Shown: piece after piece, positions 47,726-57,953 of the stretch
How the letters are laid out: the number at the start of each line of letters is the position of its first letter
Numbering within the stretch: position 1 is the stretch's first letter
Source of the DNA: Clostridia bacterium
GTDB lineage: Bacteria; Bacillota_A; Clostridia; Oscillospirales; CAG-272
NCBI GenBank assembly: GCA_017501345.1
Contig: JAFVXC010000043.1
Span: 62,001 to 126,000, forward strand
Length of the DNA: 64,000 nt
Direction: 5' to 3'
Notes under the pieces: generated by a model
Database searches by the model: none
What the model was told of the DNA's origin: nothing
The model's input: the letters and a program-made list of their open reading frames with translations, nothing else
Translations under genes and position numbers: made by a program

Positions 47726-48937
47726 ATGAACGTACTCGTAGTAAACGCAGGCTCCAGCTCCCTGAAGTATCAGCTGTTTGACACCACCACCGATACGGTG
47801 ATCGCAAAGGGTGTGTGCGAAAGAATCGGCATCGACGGCCGTCTGAAGCACAACAGAATTCTTCCCACGGCGGCTGAATTTGTAGAAGACATCGCCATGC
47901 CCAACCACACCGCCGCAATCAAGTGCGTCGTTGACGCGCTCCTTTCGAAGGAGCACGGCTGTGTTTCCAGTATGGAGGAGATCGAGGCTGTCGGTCACAG
48001 AGTTGTCCACGGCGGCGCATTCTTCTCGAAGTCGATGCTCCTCACCGAGGACGTGCTCGCAAAGCTCGAGCAGTGCCACGACTTTGCTCCCCTGCATACC
48101 CCCGCCCACATTCAGGGTATCAAGGGCTGTCTCGGCGTAATGCCCCACACCCCTCAGGTTCTCGTATTTGACACCGCCTTCCATCAGACGATGCCGAAGG
48201 AAGCGTATATGTACGGTCTTTCCTATGATATGTACGAGCAGTACGGCATCCGCCGTTACGGCGCACACGGCACCTCGCACCGCTACGTTGCAGGCGAGAT
48301 GGCAAAGCTTCTCAACAAGCCCATTGAAGAGACCAAGATCGTCACCTGCCACATCGGCAACGGCTCGTCGATCTCGGCAGTCAAGGGCGGAGAATGCATC
48401 GATACCTCGATGGGCTTCACTCCCCTCGCAGGCGTTCTGATGGGTACCCGTTGCGGCGATATCGACCCCGCGATCGTTCCCTACATTATGAACAAGAAGG
48501 GCTTCACCGCAGACGAGATGGCTGACTATATGAACAAGCAGTGCGGTCTGCTCGGTATTTCGGGCATCGGCTCGGATTGTCGCGACCTCGAGGCTGCGAT
48601 CAACGAGGGTAACGAGCGCGCACAGCTCTCCTTCGATATTCTCGGTTACCAGATCAAGAAGTTCATCGGTGCGTATTCCGCAGCAATGGGCGGTCTTGAC
48701 GCGATCGTATTCACCGCAGGCATCGGCGAGAACAACGGCTATATCCGTGAGAAGGCTTGCGCGGGTCTTGAATACATCGGTGTGAAGATGGACACCGAAA
48801 AGAATGCACAGACCTTCGGAAAGAACGGCAGAACCCGTCTTTCGACCGACGACAGCCGCGTGCAGATCTGGATGCTCCCCACGAACGAGGAGCTCGTCAT
48901 CGCTCGCGACACCGCAGAGATCGCAGCAAAGGCGTAA
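47726..48937 (+). CDS. ackA: acetate kinase
   Basis: 403-aa enzyme that makes ATP from acetyl phosphate, releasing acetate. The N-terminal signature is VLVVNAGSSSLKYQLF and the second is RRYGAHGTSHRYVA; DTSMGFTPLAGVLMGTR and FTAGIGEN are also present. CGGAGG precedes the ATG. The usual partner phosphotransacetylase gene is not adjacent. With PFOR in the same window it would complete pyruvate-to-acetate fermentation. Confidence 0.98.
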   Translation: MNVLVVNAGSSSLKYQLFDTTTDTVIAKGVCERIGIDGRLKHNRILPTAAEFVEDIAMPNHTAAIKCVVDALLSKEHGCVSSMEEIEAVGHRVVHGGAFFSKSMLLTEDVLAKLEQCHDFAPLHTPAHIQGIKGCLGVMPHTPQVLVFDTAFHQTMPKEAYMYGLSYDMYEQYGIRRYGAHGTSHRYVAGEMAKLLNKPIEETKIVTCHIGNGSSISAVKGGECIDTSMGFTPLAGVLMGTRCGDIDPAIVPYIMNKKGFTADEMADYMNKQCGLLGISGIGSDCRDLEAAINEGNERAQLSFDILGYQIKKFIGAYSAAMGGLDAIVFTAGIGENNGYIREKACAGLEYIGVKMDTEKNAQTFGKNGRTRLSTDDSRVQIWMLPTNEELVIARDTAEIAAKA

Positions 48938-48962
48938 GCATCGCGATCATATTATGTTACAG

Positions 48963-48998
48963 AAAAACTCGGTTCACCTTGTGTGAACCGAGTTTTTT
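48963..48998. terminator. bidirectional terminator between ackA and the MFS gene
   Basis: AAAACTCGGTTCAC / GTGAACCGAGTTTT, 14-bp perfect stem with TT on the plus side and A-run on the other, between convergent genes. Confidence 0.92.
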
Positions 48999-49001
48999 GT
49001 A

Positions 49002-50210
49002 TTACGCTTCCTTCCGAAGCTTTTTCCGAAACCAATCGTACGGAAGGGCGACGATCACGCCGAGGAGAACGATCGCGAGCCAGACGAGGATGAGGCTTCC
49101 CCAACCAATCGCGGTCGCCGCGTTTGCAAAGACGAGATTTGCCGCTGCCGCCGCCATATAGGAGAGAAAATCGAGAAATCCCGTCGCGGACGAGACCATA
49201 CCGGTGTCGCGCAGACTCGGGCAGTATCTGCTCCAGAGCATCGATGCCGCGCCGTTCGACGACATGATCGCGAGAACGATCATCACGACGTTGAGAACGG
49301 GCTCCTTCACAAAATAGGTCAGTGTGAAAAAGACCGAGGAGCTTACGAACATCAAAAGGACGGTCTTGTGAATATCGTGTCCGAGACGCTCGTAAATGAA
49401 GACCGCGATGAAGGCGGTGAAGGAGATCACGAGGGTTGCGGCGGTGAAGATGCCTGCCGACGCCTTTGCGGAAAATCCGAGATGCTGTGCGATGTAGGTC
49501 GGAAGCCAAAACACGACCGAGGTGCGGACGATGCCCGTGAGGATCGAGATCAGCGAAAACTTGACGATCTTGTGTCTGAAAAGCACCCGAACGTTCTGCA
49601 CGCCCTTCTTTTCGGCCTTGTACTGTCCGTATTTTACGACCCCCTTCCGTTCGAATGTTGTGAAGAAGAGGAAGCCGACGAAGGACATCGCGAACAGAGC
49701 CGCACTGCTGACTGCGAACACACTCTGCCACGCAAGAAAGGCGGCGAGCAGTCCTGCCGCGGGTGAACCGATGAAGGAGGCAAACGTATACCCGAGGCTG
49801 CACCGTGTGGCGTGTATGGGATCGGTGTTTTCGGAGACGACCTTCGTCATCGGGCCGTAGATCATAGATAGGAAGAAGCCCGTAAGTCCGTATACGATCA
49901 TAGCGGCTGCGGGGTGTGCGACGATCCGCGAAAAGACGAGGTTTGTGATCCCCGCGCCGAAAAGACCCATACAGATCATCCATTTTGCGTGGATCTTGTC
50001 TCCGATCGCACCGTTGATCAGCTGACCGACGGCGTAAAAGCCGAGATACAGCGAGGAGATGCTCCCAATGTATTCCTCCGTGTAGCCCCCCTCGACCATC
50101 AGCGGGGTCACGGCACTCAAAATGTTTCTTGCGATGTAGACCGCGAGATAGGAGATCGAGCAGAGTGTACCGATCATCACGGCGTTTTTTGCGCTTTGAC
50201 TGAGCTTCAT
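49002..50210 (-). CDS. MFS transporter, possibly organophosphate:phosphate type
   Basis: 402-aa transporter with about 12 membrane segments. The N-terminal half (SYLAVYIARNILSAVTPLM, then YLGFYAVGQLINGAIGDKIHAKWMI) resembles the GlpT/UhpT organophosphate antiporter branch. Substrate is not known. AAAGGA precedes the ATG. It is the last gene of the ABC/GldG/PlsC-like operon, 42 nt after the acyltransferase-like gene, and ends at a terminator shared with ackA. Confidence 0.85.
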   Translation of the reverse strand: MKLSQSAKNAVMIGTLCSISYLAVYIARNILSAVTPLMVEGGYTEEYIGSISSLYLGFYAVGQLINGAIGDKIHAKWMICMGLFGAGITNLVFSRIVAHPAAAMIVYGLTGFFLSMIYGPMTKVVSENTDPIHATRCSLGYTFASFIGSPAAGLLAAFLAWQSVFAVSSAALFAMSFVGFLFFTTFERKGVVKYGQYKAEKKGVQNVRVLFRHKIVKFSLISILTGIVRTSVVFWLPTYIAQHLGFSAKASAGIFTAATLVISFTAFIAVFIYERLGHDIHKTVLLMFVSSSVFFTLTYFVKEPVLNVVMIVLAIMSSNGAASMLWSRYCPSLRDTGMVSSATGFLDFLSYMAAAAANLVFANAATAIGWGSLILVWLAIVLLGVIVALPYDWFRKKLRKEA

Positions 50211-50252
50211 AATGTGTCCTTTGCGTTGATTCGACGAGAGAGAACGGAGGGC

Positions 50253-51623
50253 TTATTCCGTTGCGGATGCTGCGACAACCGTTTCAGCGGCTGTTTCTGT
50301 GACGGTATCGTCGGTAGGTCTTTTCCTGCGGACGCGGGATTGCTTTTTCGGCGCGTTTTCCTTTGCGAGGAAGTAGATCTCCTCGGTTGCGAGCGAGAGC
50401 TTCGTTATGACGTCGCGCTTTGAAACGTAGCACCAATAGCTGTCATCCGTGACCGAAAGCTCGACGCAGTCGCCTCTCTTCAGATAGTCGTATTCAATGT
50501 GAATACTCTCTTGCTCGAGGGGCCTCTTATGAAGCGAGAAGGGCTCGCCGTAGCAGGTTCCCTCGATGAAGGTTCCCTCAACGGTCTGGATCAGTTTTGC
50601 CGTTCCCTGTGCGTAGAAGCGGTTGCCGCCGGGAAGGGTCTCGAGTCTGACCTCGTCCTCGAAGCGGTAGGTGCCGTTTCGCACCTCTTCACGGACGCAT
50701 TCGCGTTCCCAGCGGAACCAGTCGGGAATGTGAGAGAATTCGGTCTCACCATCGACCGCGCACAATTCACCGAGCTCGGTCATTTCCCATTTCTTGCCGC
50801 AGGCACGGCAGAAGAGGGTGCTGCCCTCGGAATCGGTCTCGTGCTCGGTGCCGCAGCGCGGGCATTTATAAAGGAGACAGTGAAGTCCCTTCGCGCGCTC
50901 GGGATGATCGATCACAAGTCCCTGCTCCTTCTGCCAGGCGAAGTCGTCATAGGTGAACGCCTCGCGGATGCGGGAAAAGATCTCCTCGGGAGTGAGCGAC
51001 GAAAGCTCCTCCTCGCGGACGAGCGGATACATCCTGCCTTCAACGTACGTGCCCTTATTGATCTTGTTCCACTGCGGACAGGTGACGAAATTTCCGTGAA
51101 GCTTCAGCATCACGACTGGGACCTTCATCATTTTGACGAGACCGCCGAGCGATTCGGGCAGATACGAGCCCGTGCCGTCGAGCGAATAGCGCGCCTCGGG
51201 AAAGAGCGCAAACACCGTTTTGAGCTCGTGCAGACAGTAGCGGATGTTGCGGATGAGGGCAAGATCCTGCACGAACTTCCGCTTTCCGAGCACGCCAAGC
51301 ATTCTCATAATGGGGGCGGTGTAGGTTTCAAAGCCCTCGTGCGACATTACGTTGTTGACGGGATAGGGATGCGTTGCCTTCAGCATCATATTGAGGTCGA
51401 CGAGGGAGGAGTGGTTGACGAGAAGCAGATAAGGCTTCCCCTCAAGCGCCTCCATATCGATCTTCTCGATCCTGGCGCCCCGCTTTTTGAGATCGGGAAA
51501 GCTGATGATCCCCTTTGCGACGAGCATCAGCGGCGTGGGCTTGTTCGGCTTCCTTCGGAAATTGAAATGCTTGATCTTGTCCTTTGAAACGGTTCTTTTC
51601 GTAAGGCGTACGGTGTTCAGCAT
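50253..51623 (-). CDS. PlsC-type acyltransferase domain fused to a zinc ribbon
   Basis: 456-aa protein. The first half has acyltransferase motifs (NHSSLVD, H71 and D76; ALFPEARYS near 140), as in lysophospholipid acyltransferases. A zinc ribbon follows with C254-X2-C257 and C272-X2-C275 (YKCPRCGTEH, FCRACGKKW), then a beta-rich C-terminal region and a disordered Lys/Thr/Glu tail. There are no strong transmembrane segments. The reaction is unknown; acyl transfer to a lipid is the likely activity by family. It is fifth in the ABC/GldG operon. Confidence 0.82.
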   Translation of the reverse strand: MLNTVRLTKRTVSKDKIKHFNFRRKPNKPTPLMLVAKGIISFPDLKKRGARIEKIDMEALEGKPYLLLVNHSSLVDLNMMLKATHPYPVNNVMSHEGFETYTAPIMRMLGVLGKRKFVQDLALIRNIRYCLHELKTVFALFPEARYSLDGTGSYLPESLGGLVKMMKVPVVMLKLHGNFVTCPQWNKINKGTYVEGRMYPLVREEELSSLTPEEIFSRIREAFTYDDFAWQKEQGLVIDHPERAKGLHCLLYKCPRCGTEHETDSEGSTLFCRACGKKWEMTELGELCAVDGETEFSHIPDWFRWERECVREEVRNGTYRFEDEVRLETLPGGNRFYAQGTAKLIQTVEGTFIEGTCYGEPFSLHKRPLEQESIHIEYDYLKRGDCVELSVTDDSYWCYVSKRDVITKLSLATEEIYFLAKENAPKKQSRVRRKRPTDDTVTETAAETVVAASATE

Positions 51624-51645
51624 AAAAAGTCCTCTTTATATGATC

Positions 51646-54141
51646 TTAATTTTTGGAGGTCGAGTCGATTTCTTCGCCCGTGAAGATCTTGTCGGCATCG
51701 TTTATGAGCTTATCAACGCGGGCGGTCAGAACGTACATTCCGCCCGTGAAGGTCTCGCCGCCATTGCCCGAAATGCGAAGATAAGATTTTCGGGAGGTGA
51801 GGTAGTAGAATTCGTATATCAGATCCTGCTCCGATGTCTTGATCCTGATACGGAGCTGAAGATTTGCGGGATCTCCGATCAGGGCGCTTTCCTCTGCCTC
51901 GGAGAGAATGTGCTCCTGCTCGATCGATGCGTACAGGAGGACCTCGTAGTAGTCGCGGAAGGCGTCAGTGCTGACGAGCTTGCCCGTGCTGTCGTCCATT
52001 ACGGTCAGTCCCGAGGAGTTGACGCTGTAATTCGCGGTTCCCCAGTGCCCGCTGCCTTCGTCGCAGATGACGTACTGATCGTTCGGCAGAAGATATGCCT
52101 TGCCGCGGAACCAGCCCTCCGATTCGCCGCCGCTCGGCATTCCGAAGCGCGAAACGTAATAATCGGATTTTGTTGCCTTCCTGTCGGCTATGTGGAAATA
52201 AGCGGAGAGCGCAACGGGGTATTCAACACCCTTGCTGTTGTAAACTCCGTACTTGCCGTTTACCTTCTTCAGGTGATAGGCGAAGGCGTCCTTTTTGTTG
52301 ATGCCGCTTTGTTTCAGCGTCTCCTCGGTGTAGTACAGATAAGATCCGCTTTTGTCCGAGAGATAGAATCTCGTAAGATCCGAAAAGGGCTCGAAATTTC
52401 CCTGCTTCGAATCTGCGTTGTTCAGCGTGAAGCTGAGGGGGGATTTGCTCGGCGCATCGATCTTGACCGAGGCTGCGTATGCGATATTGACGTCGTAAAG
52501 TAAGGTCTCGATCCAGTCGAACAGGCTCCAACGGAGAAATTCAAGCTCGTAAGAGGGGATCTCGACGAGCATTCCGTAGATGGGGCTGTATGCGTAGACC
52601 GTGTTGGTGTCCGAAACGCCCGAGAAGAACACGAGCTGCTCGGTCGTCGTCTCGGTGCCGTCGTGCTCGACATCGAAGTTGTAATAGATCGAATAGGGGC
52701 AGGTGTAGCTGTAATCCCACGTGCCATTTCCCGATACCGTTTCGCCGGTTCCCTTTTCCGCGTTGATGCGCAGGACTGCGCCGCCCTCCGTCAGATAGGT
52801 TCCGTCAGCACTCGGAGAAAGGGTCTCTTCCCCTTCCTTTGCAAGCACGTAGCCTCCGTTCTCTTGCGGGAGAATGAGATAGATGACCGTTTTTCCGCTC
52901 GGATCCTTCTCGGTGAAGGCGTGAACGGGATTGGTATAAATTCCGTACTCGATCAGATCCTCTGTCGTCGGCGCGAGCTTCACACAGCGCGTGAAGGTCA
53001 TACCGGAAAAGCTCTGGAGCGCGACCATGATCTTGTTTGAATTGGCGGTGAGGCCGAGATGCTCCTCAAGGAGCATTACGAACGGTGTCGTTGCACGCTC
53101 GGAGATCGACCGCTCGGCAATATCGATATAATCGAAGGCGACGAACGGCTTGTCATTCTTCATCAGCACATAATTTTGGACATCAAAATAATCGCTCATC
53201 GTGACGTTGTAAACGAGCTGAGGGATCATCAGGTCCTCGACGGGAGAGTGAAAGGGCTTTTCAACGTACTCTGCCGAGGTGTTCATCGTCTGATTCAAGG
53301 TGATATAAACCGCTTTTCGGGGAGTCTCGGTCATCTCCTTGACCGTTCCGTCCGCATTCAGCGTCGGATATGAACACTCGACGTACTGGATATAGTAGCC
53401 GTCGCCCGAGGGTGTTTTATCTCCGACGATGACCTTATAGACCTTGTTTTCAAGCGTAGTGATCGTCCAGTAGGTGTCGCTGTCCGCGAGTCCGTACTCC
53501 GAGAACGTGCCGTTCTCATCGACGATCGGATCGACGATCTTGCTTTGTGCGATCATCGTGCCTGTGCAGTGGGCGAATGCCGAGAAAAGCTGTGCATCGT
53601 AGGTCATCAGATAGTCCTCGACGCCCGACAGCGTAAAGTCACCGTCCTTGTTGCGGTAAAACGTGAAGCTTCCGTGCTCGTTGTGCATTTCGATCGCCTG
53701 CATATTCGATTGAGGGATCGCGGGAAAAACGAGAACGGTCTGCGTTGAGACGTAGTACGCGTTTTCGCTGTTTATGTCATTCTTGTCGTATTCAAGTCCC
53801 TCGACAGCGGCATATACCGAGTATTTTCCGCTTTCCTTGTTGACCGAAAGCAGCATTTCCCCGTCGTCTGTCATATAGTAGTCACCGCCGTATGCCTTCT
53901 CACAGACGATGCCGTCGCCGTTCACGAGGACGTAGACGCCGTCTCTTTGGACGACACGGTAAACGATGCCGTTGTGCTCGAAGGAGGTCCTGTCGAGCCT
54001 TACGAAATAATACGTAACCCCTACCGCGACCGCGAGGAGTACCACGAGGATCGCAAAGAGGATCGTGAAGCGCTTCTGCTTCTGAAAGGTTCCCGTCGGC
54101 GGGCGCTTCTCCTTTTTTTCTTTGACCGTTGCAGTTCGCAT
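51646..54141 (-). CDS. DUF4340 domain protein, membrane-anchored
   Basis: 831-aa protein with a basic N-terminus, one membrane segment at about 27-48 (FTILFAILVVLLAVAVGVTYYFV) and a large extracellular region with repeated DUF4340-like strands (FEHNGIVYRVVQRDGVYVLVN, WTITTLENKVYKVIVGDKTP). DUF4340 proteins occur with ABC-2 and GldG-like proteins in many bacteria, as here. It is much longer than simple DUF4340 members. It starts 18 nt after the GldG-like gene. Function unknown; probably an extracytoplasmic partner of the exporter. Confidence 0.85.
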   Translation of the reverse strand: MRTATVKEKKEKRPPTGTFQKQKRFTILFAILVVLLAVAVGVTYYFVRLDRTSFEHNGIVYRVVQRDGVYVLVNGDGIVCEKAYGGDYYMTDDGEMLLSVNKESGKYSVYAAVEGLEYDKNDINSENAYYVSTQTVLVFPAIPQSNMQAIEMHNEHGSFTFYRNKDGDFTLSGVEDYLMTYDAQLFSAFAHCTGTMIAQSKIVDPIVDENGTFSEYGLADSDTYWTITTLENKVYKVIVGDKTPSGDGYYIQYVECSYPTLNADGTVKEMTETPRKAVYITLNQTMNTSAEYVEKPFHSPVEDLMIPQLVYNVTMSDYFDVQNYVLMKNDKPFVAFDYIDIAERSISERATTPFVMLLEEHLGLTANSNKIMVALQSFSGMTFTRCVKLAPTTEDLIEYGIYTNPVHAFTEKDPSGKTVIYLILPQENGGYVLAKEGEETLSPSADGTYLTEGGAVLRINAEKGTGETVSGNGTWDYSYTCPYSIYYNFDVEHDGTETTTEQLVFFSGVSDTNTVYAYSPIYGMLVEIPSYELEFLRWSLFDWIETLLYDVNIAYAASVKIDAPSKSPLSFTLNNADSKQGNFEPFSDLTRFYLSDKSGSYLYYTEETLKQSGINKKDAFAYHLKKVNGKYGVYNSKGVEYPVALSAYFHIADRKATKSDYYVSRFGMPSGGESEGWFRGKAYLLPNDQYVICDEGSGHWGTANYSVNSSGLTVMDDSTGKLVSTDAFRDYYEVLLYASIEQEHILSEAEESALIGDPANLQLRIRIKTSEQDLIYEFYYLTSRKSYLRISGNGGETFTGGMYVLTARVDKLINDADKIFTGEEIDSTSKN

Positions 54142-54159
54142 TCTTTTGTAAATGCTCCT

Positions 54160-55923
54160 TTATGCGTATTTTCTCTTAACGAGGATCACGACTCCCGTGA
54201 TCAGAGCGGCAGACGTGGGGATCGCAGTCAGTACGACCGTCCATACGGTTGCCGCGGATGTGGTCAGACTGTCGATGGAATAATCACCGAAGGACTTGTG
54301 GATCAGTCCGACGGGGACGGGCTCTCTGCCGATGACAGTCAGTGCGCTGAGCAGGAAGTCGGTATTACCGTAGACTGCCGATTGCAGATACGCCTCGGTT
54401 GCGAAGTCGGTCGAGCCGCAGGCAATGACGTAGGAGTTCTCCTGCACGGTGGAGGCACCGTAGTTATCCTCCTGCGTGATGCGCATCTCGCACGATACTG
54501 TCATAAAGCGGAAGGGATCGTATTCGTCTGCCTTGGCGACCGTCTTACCGTTTGCCATTGCGACGGCGTCGCTCGACGAAACGAAAAGGTCGTAGATCGA
54601 GCGCGTAACGCCATTGCTGAAATAGGAGCCGTAGACGTAGGGTTCGGTGGATGTGGTGTCGGTCGAGCCCTCACTGTCGGAGGGATCGAATGTAGTCTCC
54701 TGATATGTGTTTGAGTACGAGATCGACATTGCGTTTCGGAAAATGAGCTTTTTCGGATAGGTGACACCTCTCATATCGGCCGTGATCTGACCGCCGAGGC
54801 CTGTCGTAACATACTTCGCGACGGGAGAAAAGCCGTCGGAGGTCAGCGAGCTTGAGGGATCCTTGATCATATAGGACGACAGAGAATTTCCCTCCTTGTG
54901 ACGGTCAAAGGAGATGCCCCATTCCTCGAGATATTCCTCAAGATTCGGAAGGACGGGAGACTGCGGAGACATAAACACCATCATCGAGCTCTTGCCGTCG
55001 AGGAAACGGTCGAGGGCGTCGATCTCGTCCACGTCGGAGGTCTTGTTGCTCACGAGAAAATCCGAGTTCGGGTTGTAGATAAGGATAAGACGAACGTCTC
55101 CGCCGAATTCCTCTTCGACGCTTTTGATCTTTTCGTCGGTCAGATAGTCCTCGGTGATGGCGATCTCAAAGCCTGCATCCTCGAGGGTGTAGAGCAGAGA
55201 ATAATCGTAAAATGCCTCTCCGTGTGCCATATCGACGAGACAGATGGGCGACTCCGTGCGCGTGACCGCAAGGATCGCGGAGGCAAACTGCTTTTCGCCG
55301 TTGTAAGCTGTGATGTTCGTGGAGGTGCTGTCATAGAGGAAGAAGCGCGAGCCTGCGATCAGACGGAATTCCGTGCCGAACTCGACGACAACGTCGGTCT
55401 TATTGATTGTAGAAAGCGAGGTCGTCAGGAATTTCTGCACGGCAGAGGGATTTTTGTCGATATTGATGTAGGAGATCTTGACGTAGTCCGGGAACTCCTT
55501 TTCGATCTCGAATGCGGTATTCAGGACGTAATGCATCCTTGAGTTTTCGAGGAGGACGTCTTTATCATCCATAAAGTAAATATTGATGGATATGCTCTCG
55601 TCGCGTGCCACGAATTCGGTTTCGTCGTCGAGGGAGGGAGTACTGCCCGAATCGGACGGCCTTCCACCGTTTTCGTTATATTTCTTATTGTATGCGCGGA
55701 TGTTGTCCACCATTGTGATCGCCTCCTCCTTGAGGAGGTCAAGGCATTCGTCCGAAACCGTATACATATCCTCGACGGTCATATCGAGGTACATCCACGA
55801 GGCGATCCCCGAGAGAGCGGAGGCGCAAACGTTGAGCAGGATGACTGCGGTCACGATCACTGCGGTCAGGATCGCGGAGGACGAGCCGTAACGGATCTTT
55901 TTGCCGTTGTACTGTTTTTTCAT
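54160..55923 (-). CDS. GldG-family ABC transporter-associated protein
   Basis: 587-aa protein with one membrane segment near the N-terminus (about 17-40) and another at the C-terminus (TVVLTAIPTSAALITGVVILV). The extracytoplasmic part is of the GldG/IftT-like ABC-associated type, with ISYINIDKNPSAVQKFL and DRFLDGKSSMMVFMSPQSPVLP. In gliding Bacteroidetes GldG works with GldA and GldF; here it sits with an ATPase and a permease of that type, but gliding is not implied. It is 32 nt after the permease gene. Confidence 0.87.
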   Translation of the reverse strand: MKKQYNGKKIRYGSSSAILTAVIVTAVILLNVCASALSGIASWMYLDMTVEDMYTVSDECLDLLKEEAITMVDNIRAYNKKYNENGGRPSDSGSTPSLDDETEFVARDESISINIYFMDDKDVLLENSRMHYVLNTAFEIEKEFPDYVKISYINIDKNPSAVQKFLTTSLSTINKTDVVVEFGTEFRLIAGSRFFLYDSTSTNITAYNGEKQFASAILAVTRTESPICLVDMAHGEAFYDYSLLYTLEDAGFEIAITEDYLTDEKIKSVEEEFGGDVRLILIYNPNSDFLVSNKTSDVDEIDALDRFLDGKSSMMVFMSPQSPVLPNLEEYLEEWGISFDRHKEGNSLSSYMIKDPSSSLTSDGFSPVAKYVTTGLGGQITADMRGVTYPKKLIFRNAMSISYSNTYQETTFDPSDSEGSTDTTSTEPYVYGSYFSNGVTRSIYDLFVSSSDAVAMANGKTVAKADEYDPFRFMTVSCEMRITQEDNYGASTVQENSYVIACGSTDFATEAYLQSAVYGNTDFLLSALTVIGREPVPVGLIHKSFGDYSIDSLTTSAATVWTVVLTAIPTSAALITGVVILVKRKYA

Positions 55924-55955
55924 AAATCGATTCTCCTTTTCTTATAACGCTCGTA

Positions 55956-56726
55956 TCACGACCAGCGGCGCTTTTCGTAAACGCGGACGGTCAGGAAAAG
56001 GAATACGGACGTGAGGGAGAGGTAGTAGATCAGAGCGGCGATATCGAAAATGCCCGCGCTGAAGTAGCTGTATCGGCTGAGCACGCATACCCAGTCGATG
56101 AGGAAGCGGAGGAGGTAGTTGTCGATCAGCTCCGATGTGTTGACGAAATTGAGCACGACCATCAGAAGCAGGACGGCGATCGTGATCACCGCTGCGGAAA
56201 GCTGATTTTCGCACAGCGAGGATACGAAGAGCCCGATCGCAAGAAAAGCGGCACCGAGCAGGACGATACCGATCACGCAGCCGATGATCTGTGCGGTCGC
56301 GGGGCCGATGTGTTGGGTCGCCGCCGAGTAGTTGCCCGAAAGCTCTGCCGCGGCACGCTCCTCAAATGCAATGATGTAAAGCGGAATGAAATTGAAGCAG
56401 GATAGGAGCGTCGTGCCGACAAACATCGTCATAGCGGCGAGGAATTTTCCCATTACCATCGATGTGATGCTGATGGGCGCGGTAAGCAGGAGCTGCTCGG
56501 TACGCAGCTTTTTTTCTTCTGCGAAGAGCTTCATCGTAAGAAGCGGGAGCATAACGATAAAGGCAACGATCAGAATGGTGAAATAGGTGGAGGTGTCGTA
56601 GCTGCTTGAGAGCAGGGTCGTATAGCAGGAGAGAAGGGCGGCGACCGCCAAAAATACACCGATGTAAACAAACCCCACGGGGCTTATGAAATAGGAACGC
56701 ATTTCCTTTTTATAAATTGCAAGCAT
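55956..56726 (-). CDS. ABC-2 type permease (GldF-like)
   Basis: 256-aa membrane protein with about six segments, beginning MLAIYKKEMRSYFISPVGFVYIGVFL, the usual start of GldF-like ABC-2 permeases. MKLFAEEKKLRTEQLLLTAPIS is another family block. It is the membrane part of the ABC exporter with the ATPase 20 nt upstream. Substrate unknown. Confidence 0.9.
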   Translation of the reverse strand: MLAIYKKEMRSYFISPVGFVYIGVFLAVAALLSCYTTLLSSSYDTSTYFTILIVAFIVMLPLLTMKLFAEEKKLRTEQLLLTAPISITSMVMGKFLAAMTMFVGTTLLSCFNFIPLYIIAFEERAAAELSGNYSAATQHIGPATAQIIGCVIGIVLLGAAFLAIGLFVSSLCENQLSAAVITIAVLLLMVVLNFVNTSELIDNYLLRFLIDWVCVLSRYSYFSAGIFDIAALIYYLSLTSVFLFLTVRVYEKRRWS

Positions 56727-56746
56727 AATAGCCGTCTCCTTCCCTT

Positions 56747-57874
56747 TTAGTCGTTCTTCTCGCCGTGCCCGTCGAAGAGCTCGCCGAGAGCGTCGGATTT
56801 CGTGTCATTTTGCTCGGAGGAAGTGCTCACACTCCGGGCTTGTCCCGATTTCGTGCGGTTCAGGATCTCTCTTGCGGCGTTCTGTTCTGCCCTGCGCGAT
56901 TTTGAGCGGCCGTGACCGCTTCCCTTCTTCTGTTCCTTTGCAGTCGTGTGGTCAACGATGCTGATGAAGATATCCTCAAGGCTCATACCGAGTGCCTCAA
57001 GTCCGATGAGCGGCCAATTCCGCTCGGCAAGCGCGTAGAAGAGCTCCTTGCGGACGTCGACTCCGAGCTCGGTCTCGATCATATAGCTGTATGCGTCACC
57101 GTCGCGTCCCTGACGCTGCTCTGCGTAAACGACGCCTCGTCTCGAGCGGAGGAATGCGAGAACCTCGCGCTGAGGACCGCAGATCTTCAGAACGAAGCGG
57201 CGGTTCTGTTCGACCGTGCGGGTGATGTCCTCGGTTCTTTCGTCTGCAACGAGCTTGCCCTTGTTGACGATCAGGATACGGTCGCAGACCGCCTGAACCT
57301 CCTGCAGGATATGCGTCGAGAGAATGACCGTGTGATCCTTTCCGAGGGTCCTGATGAGGTTTCTGACCTCAATGACCTGCTTCGGGTCAAGTCCGACGGT
57401 CGGCTCATCGAAAATGATGACCTCGGGGTTTCCGACAAGCGCCTGCGCGATGCCGACACGCTGACGGTAGCCCTTTGAGAGATTGCGGATGACCCGCTTT
57501 TCCACGTCCTTGATCTTCGTGATCTCGCAGACCTCCTCGAGGTGCTTTTCACGGTTGAATTTACAGCCCTTCAGATCATAAACGAATTTTAAGTATTCAA
57601 GCACCGTCATATCAAGGTACAGGGGAGGCTGCTCGGGCAGATAGCCGATCTGCTTCTTTGCCTCACGCGGGTTTTCAAGAACGTCGAGTCCGTCTATCGA
57701 GACGCTGCCCGAGGTGGAGGACAGATAGCCCGTGAGAATATTCATCGTCGTACTTTTGCCGGCTCCGTTCGGACCGAGCAGACCGACGATCTCACCCTTC
57801 TCGATCTCAAAGCTGATGTCGTCGACGGCACAGCTTGAGCCGTAATATTTGACCAGATGATCAACCTTTATCAT
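56747..57874 (-). CDS. ABC transporter ATP-binding protein with extended C-terminus
   Basis: 375-aa ATPase. Walker A is GLLGPNGAGKSTT, the signature is LSKGYRQRVGIAQAL and Walker B is VIIFDEPTVGLDP, followed by a GldA/Nos-type C-terminal domain. The last 60 residues are low-complexity and hydrophilic (SGHGRSKSRRAEQ). ATG at 57874 is chosen because AAAGGAT precedes it; the frame extends to 57955 but would start inside the -10 region. It is first of six genes in its operon. Confidence 0.92.
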   Translation of the reverse strand: MIKVDHLVKYYGSSCAVDDISFEIEKGEIVGLLGPNGAGKSTTMNILTGYLSSTSGSVSIDGLDVLENPREAKKQIGYLPEQPPLYLDMTVLEYLKFVYDLKGCKFNREKHLEEVCEITKIKDVEKRVIRNLSKGYRQRVGIAQALVGNPEVIIFDEPTVGLDPKQVIEVRNLIRTLGKDHTVILSTHILQEVQAVCDRILIVNKGKLVADERTEDITRTVEQNRRFVLKICGPQREVLAFLRSRRGVVYAEQRQGRDGDAYSYMIETELGVDVRKELFYALAERNWPLIGLEALGMSLEDIFISIVDHTTAKEQKKGSGHGRSKSRRAEQNAAREILNRTKSGQARSVSTSSEQNDTKSDALGELFDGHGEKND

Positions 57875-57905
57875 TATCGTGTATCCTTTCTTATCGGGAT
57901 CTATC

Positions 57906-57953
57906 GTATGGTGAAGCGAGCACAGCGCCGAAGCGCGTGATTTCGCACCATAC
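57906..57953 (-). other. structured 5' leader of the ABC operon
   Basis: On the minus strand GTATGGTG (57953-57946) pairs with CACCATAC (57913-57906), and inside it CACGCGC-TTCG-GCGC-T-GTG forms a second stem with a TTCG tetraloop. A TATAAT (57959-57954) directly precedes it, so the predicted [16 protein letters not shown] within or at the outer stem. The -35 is weak. Confidence 0.6.
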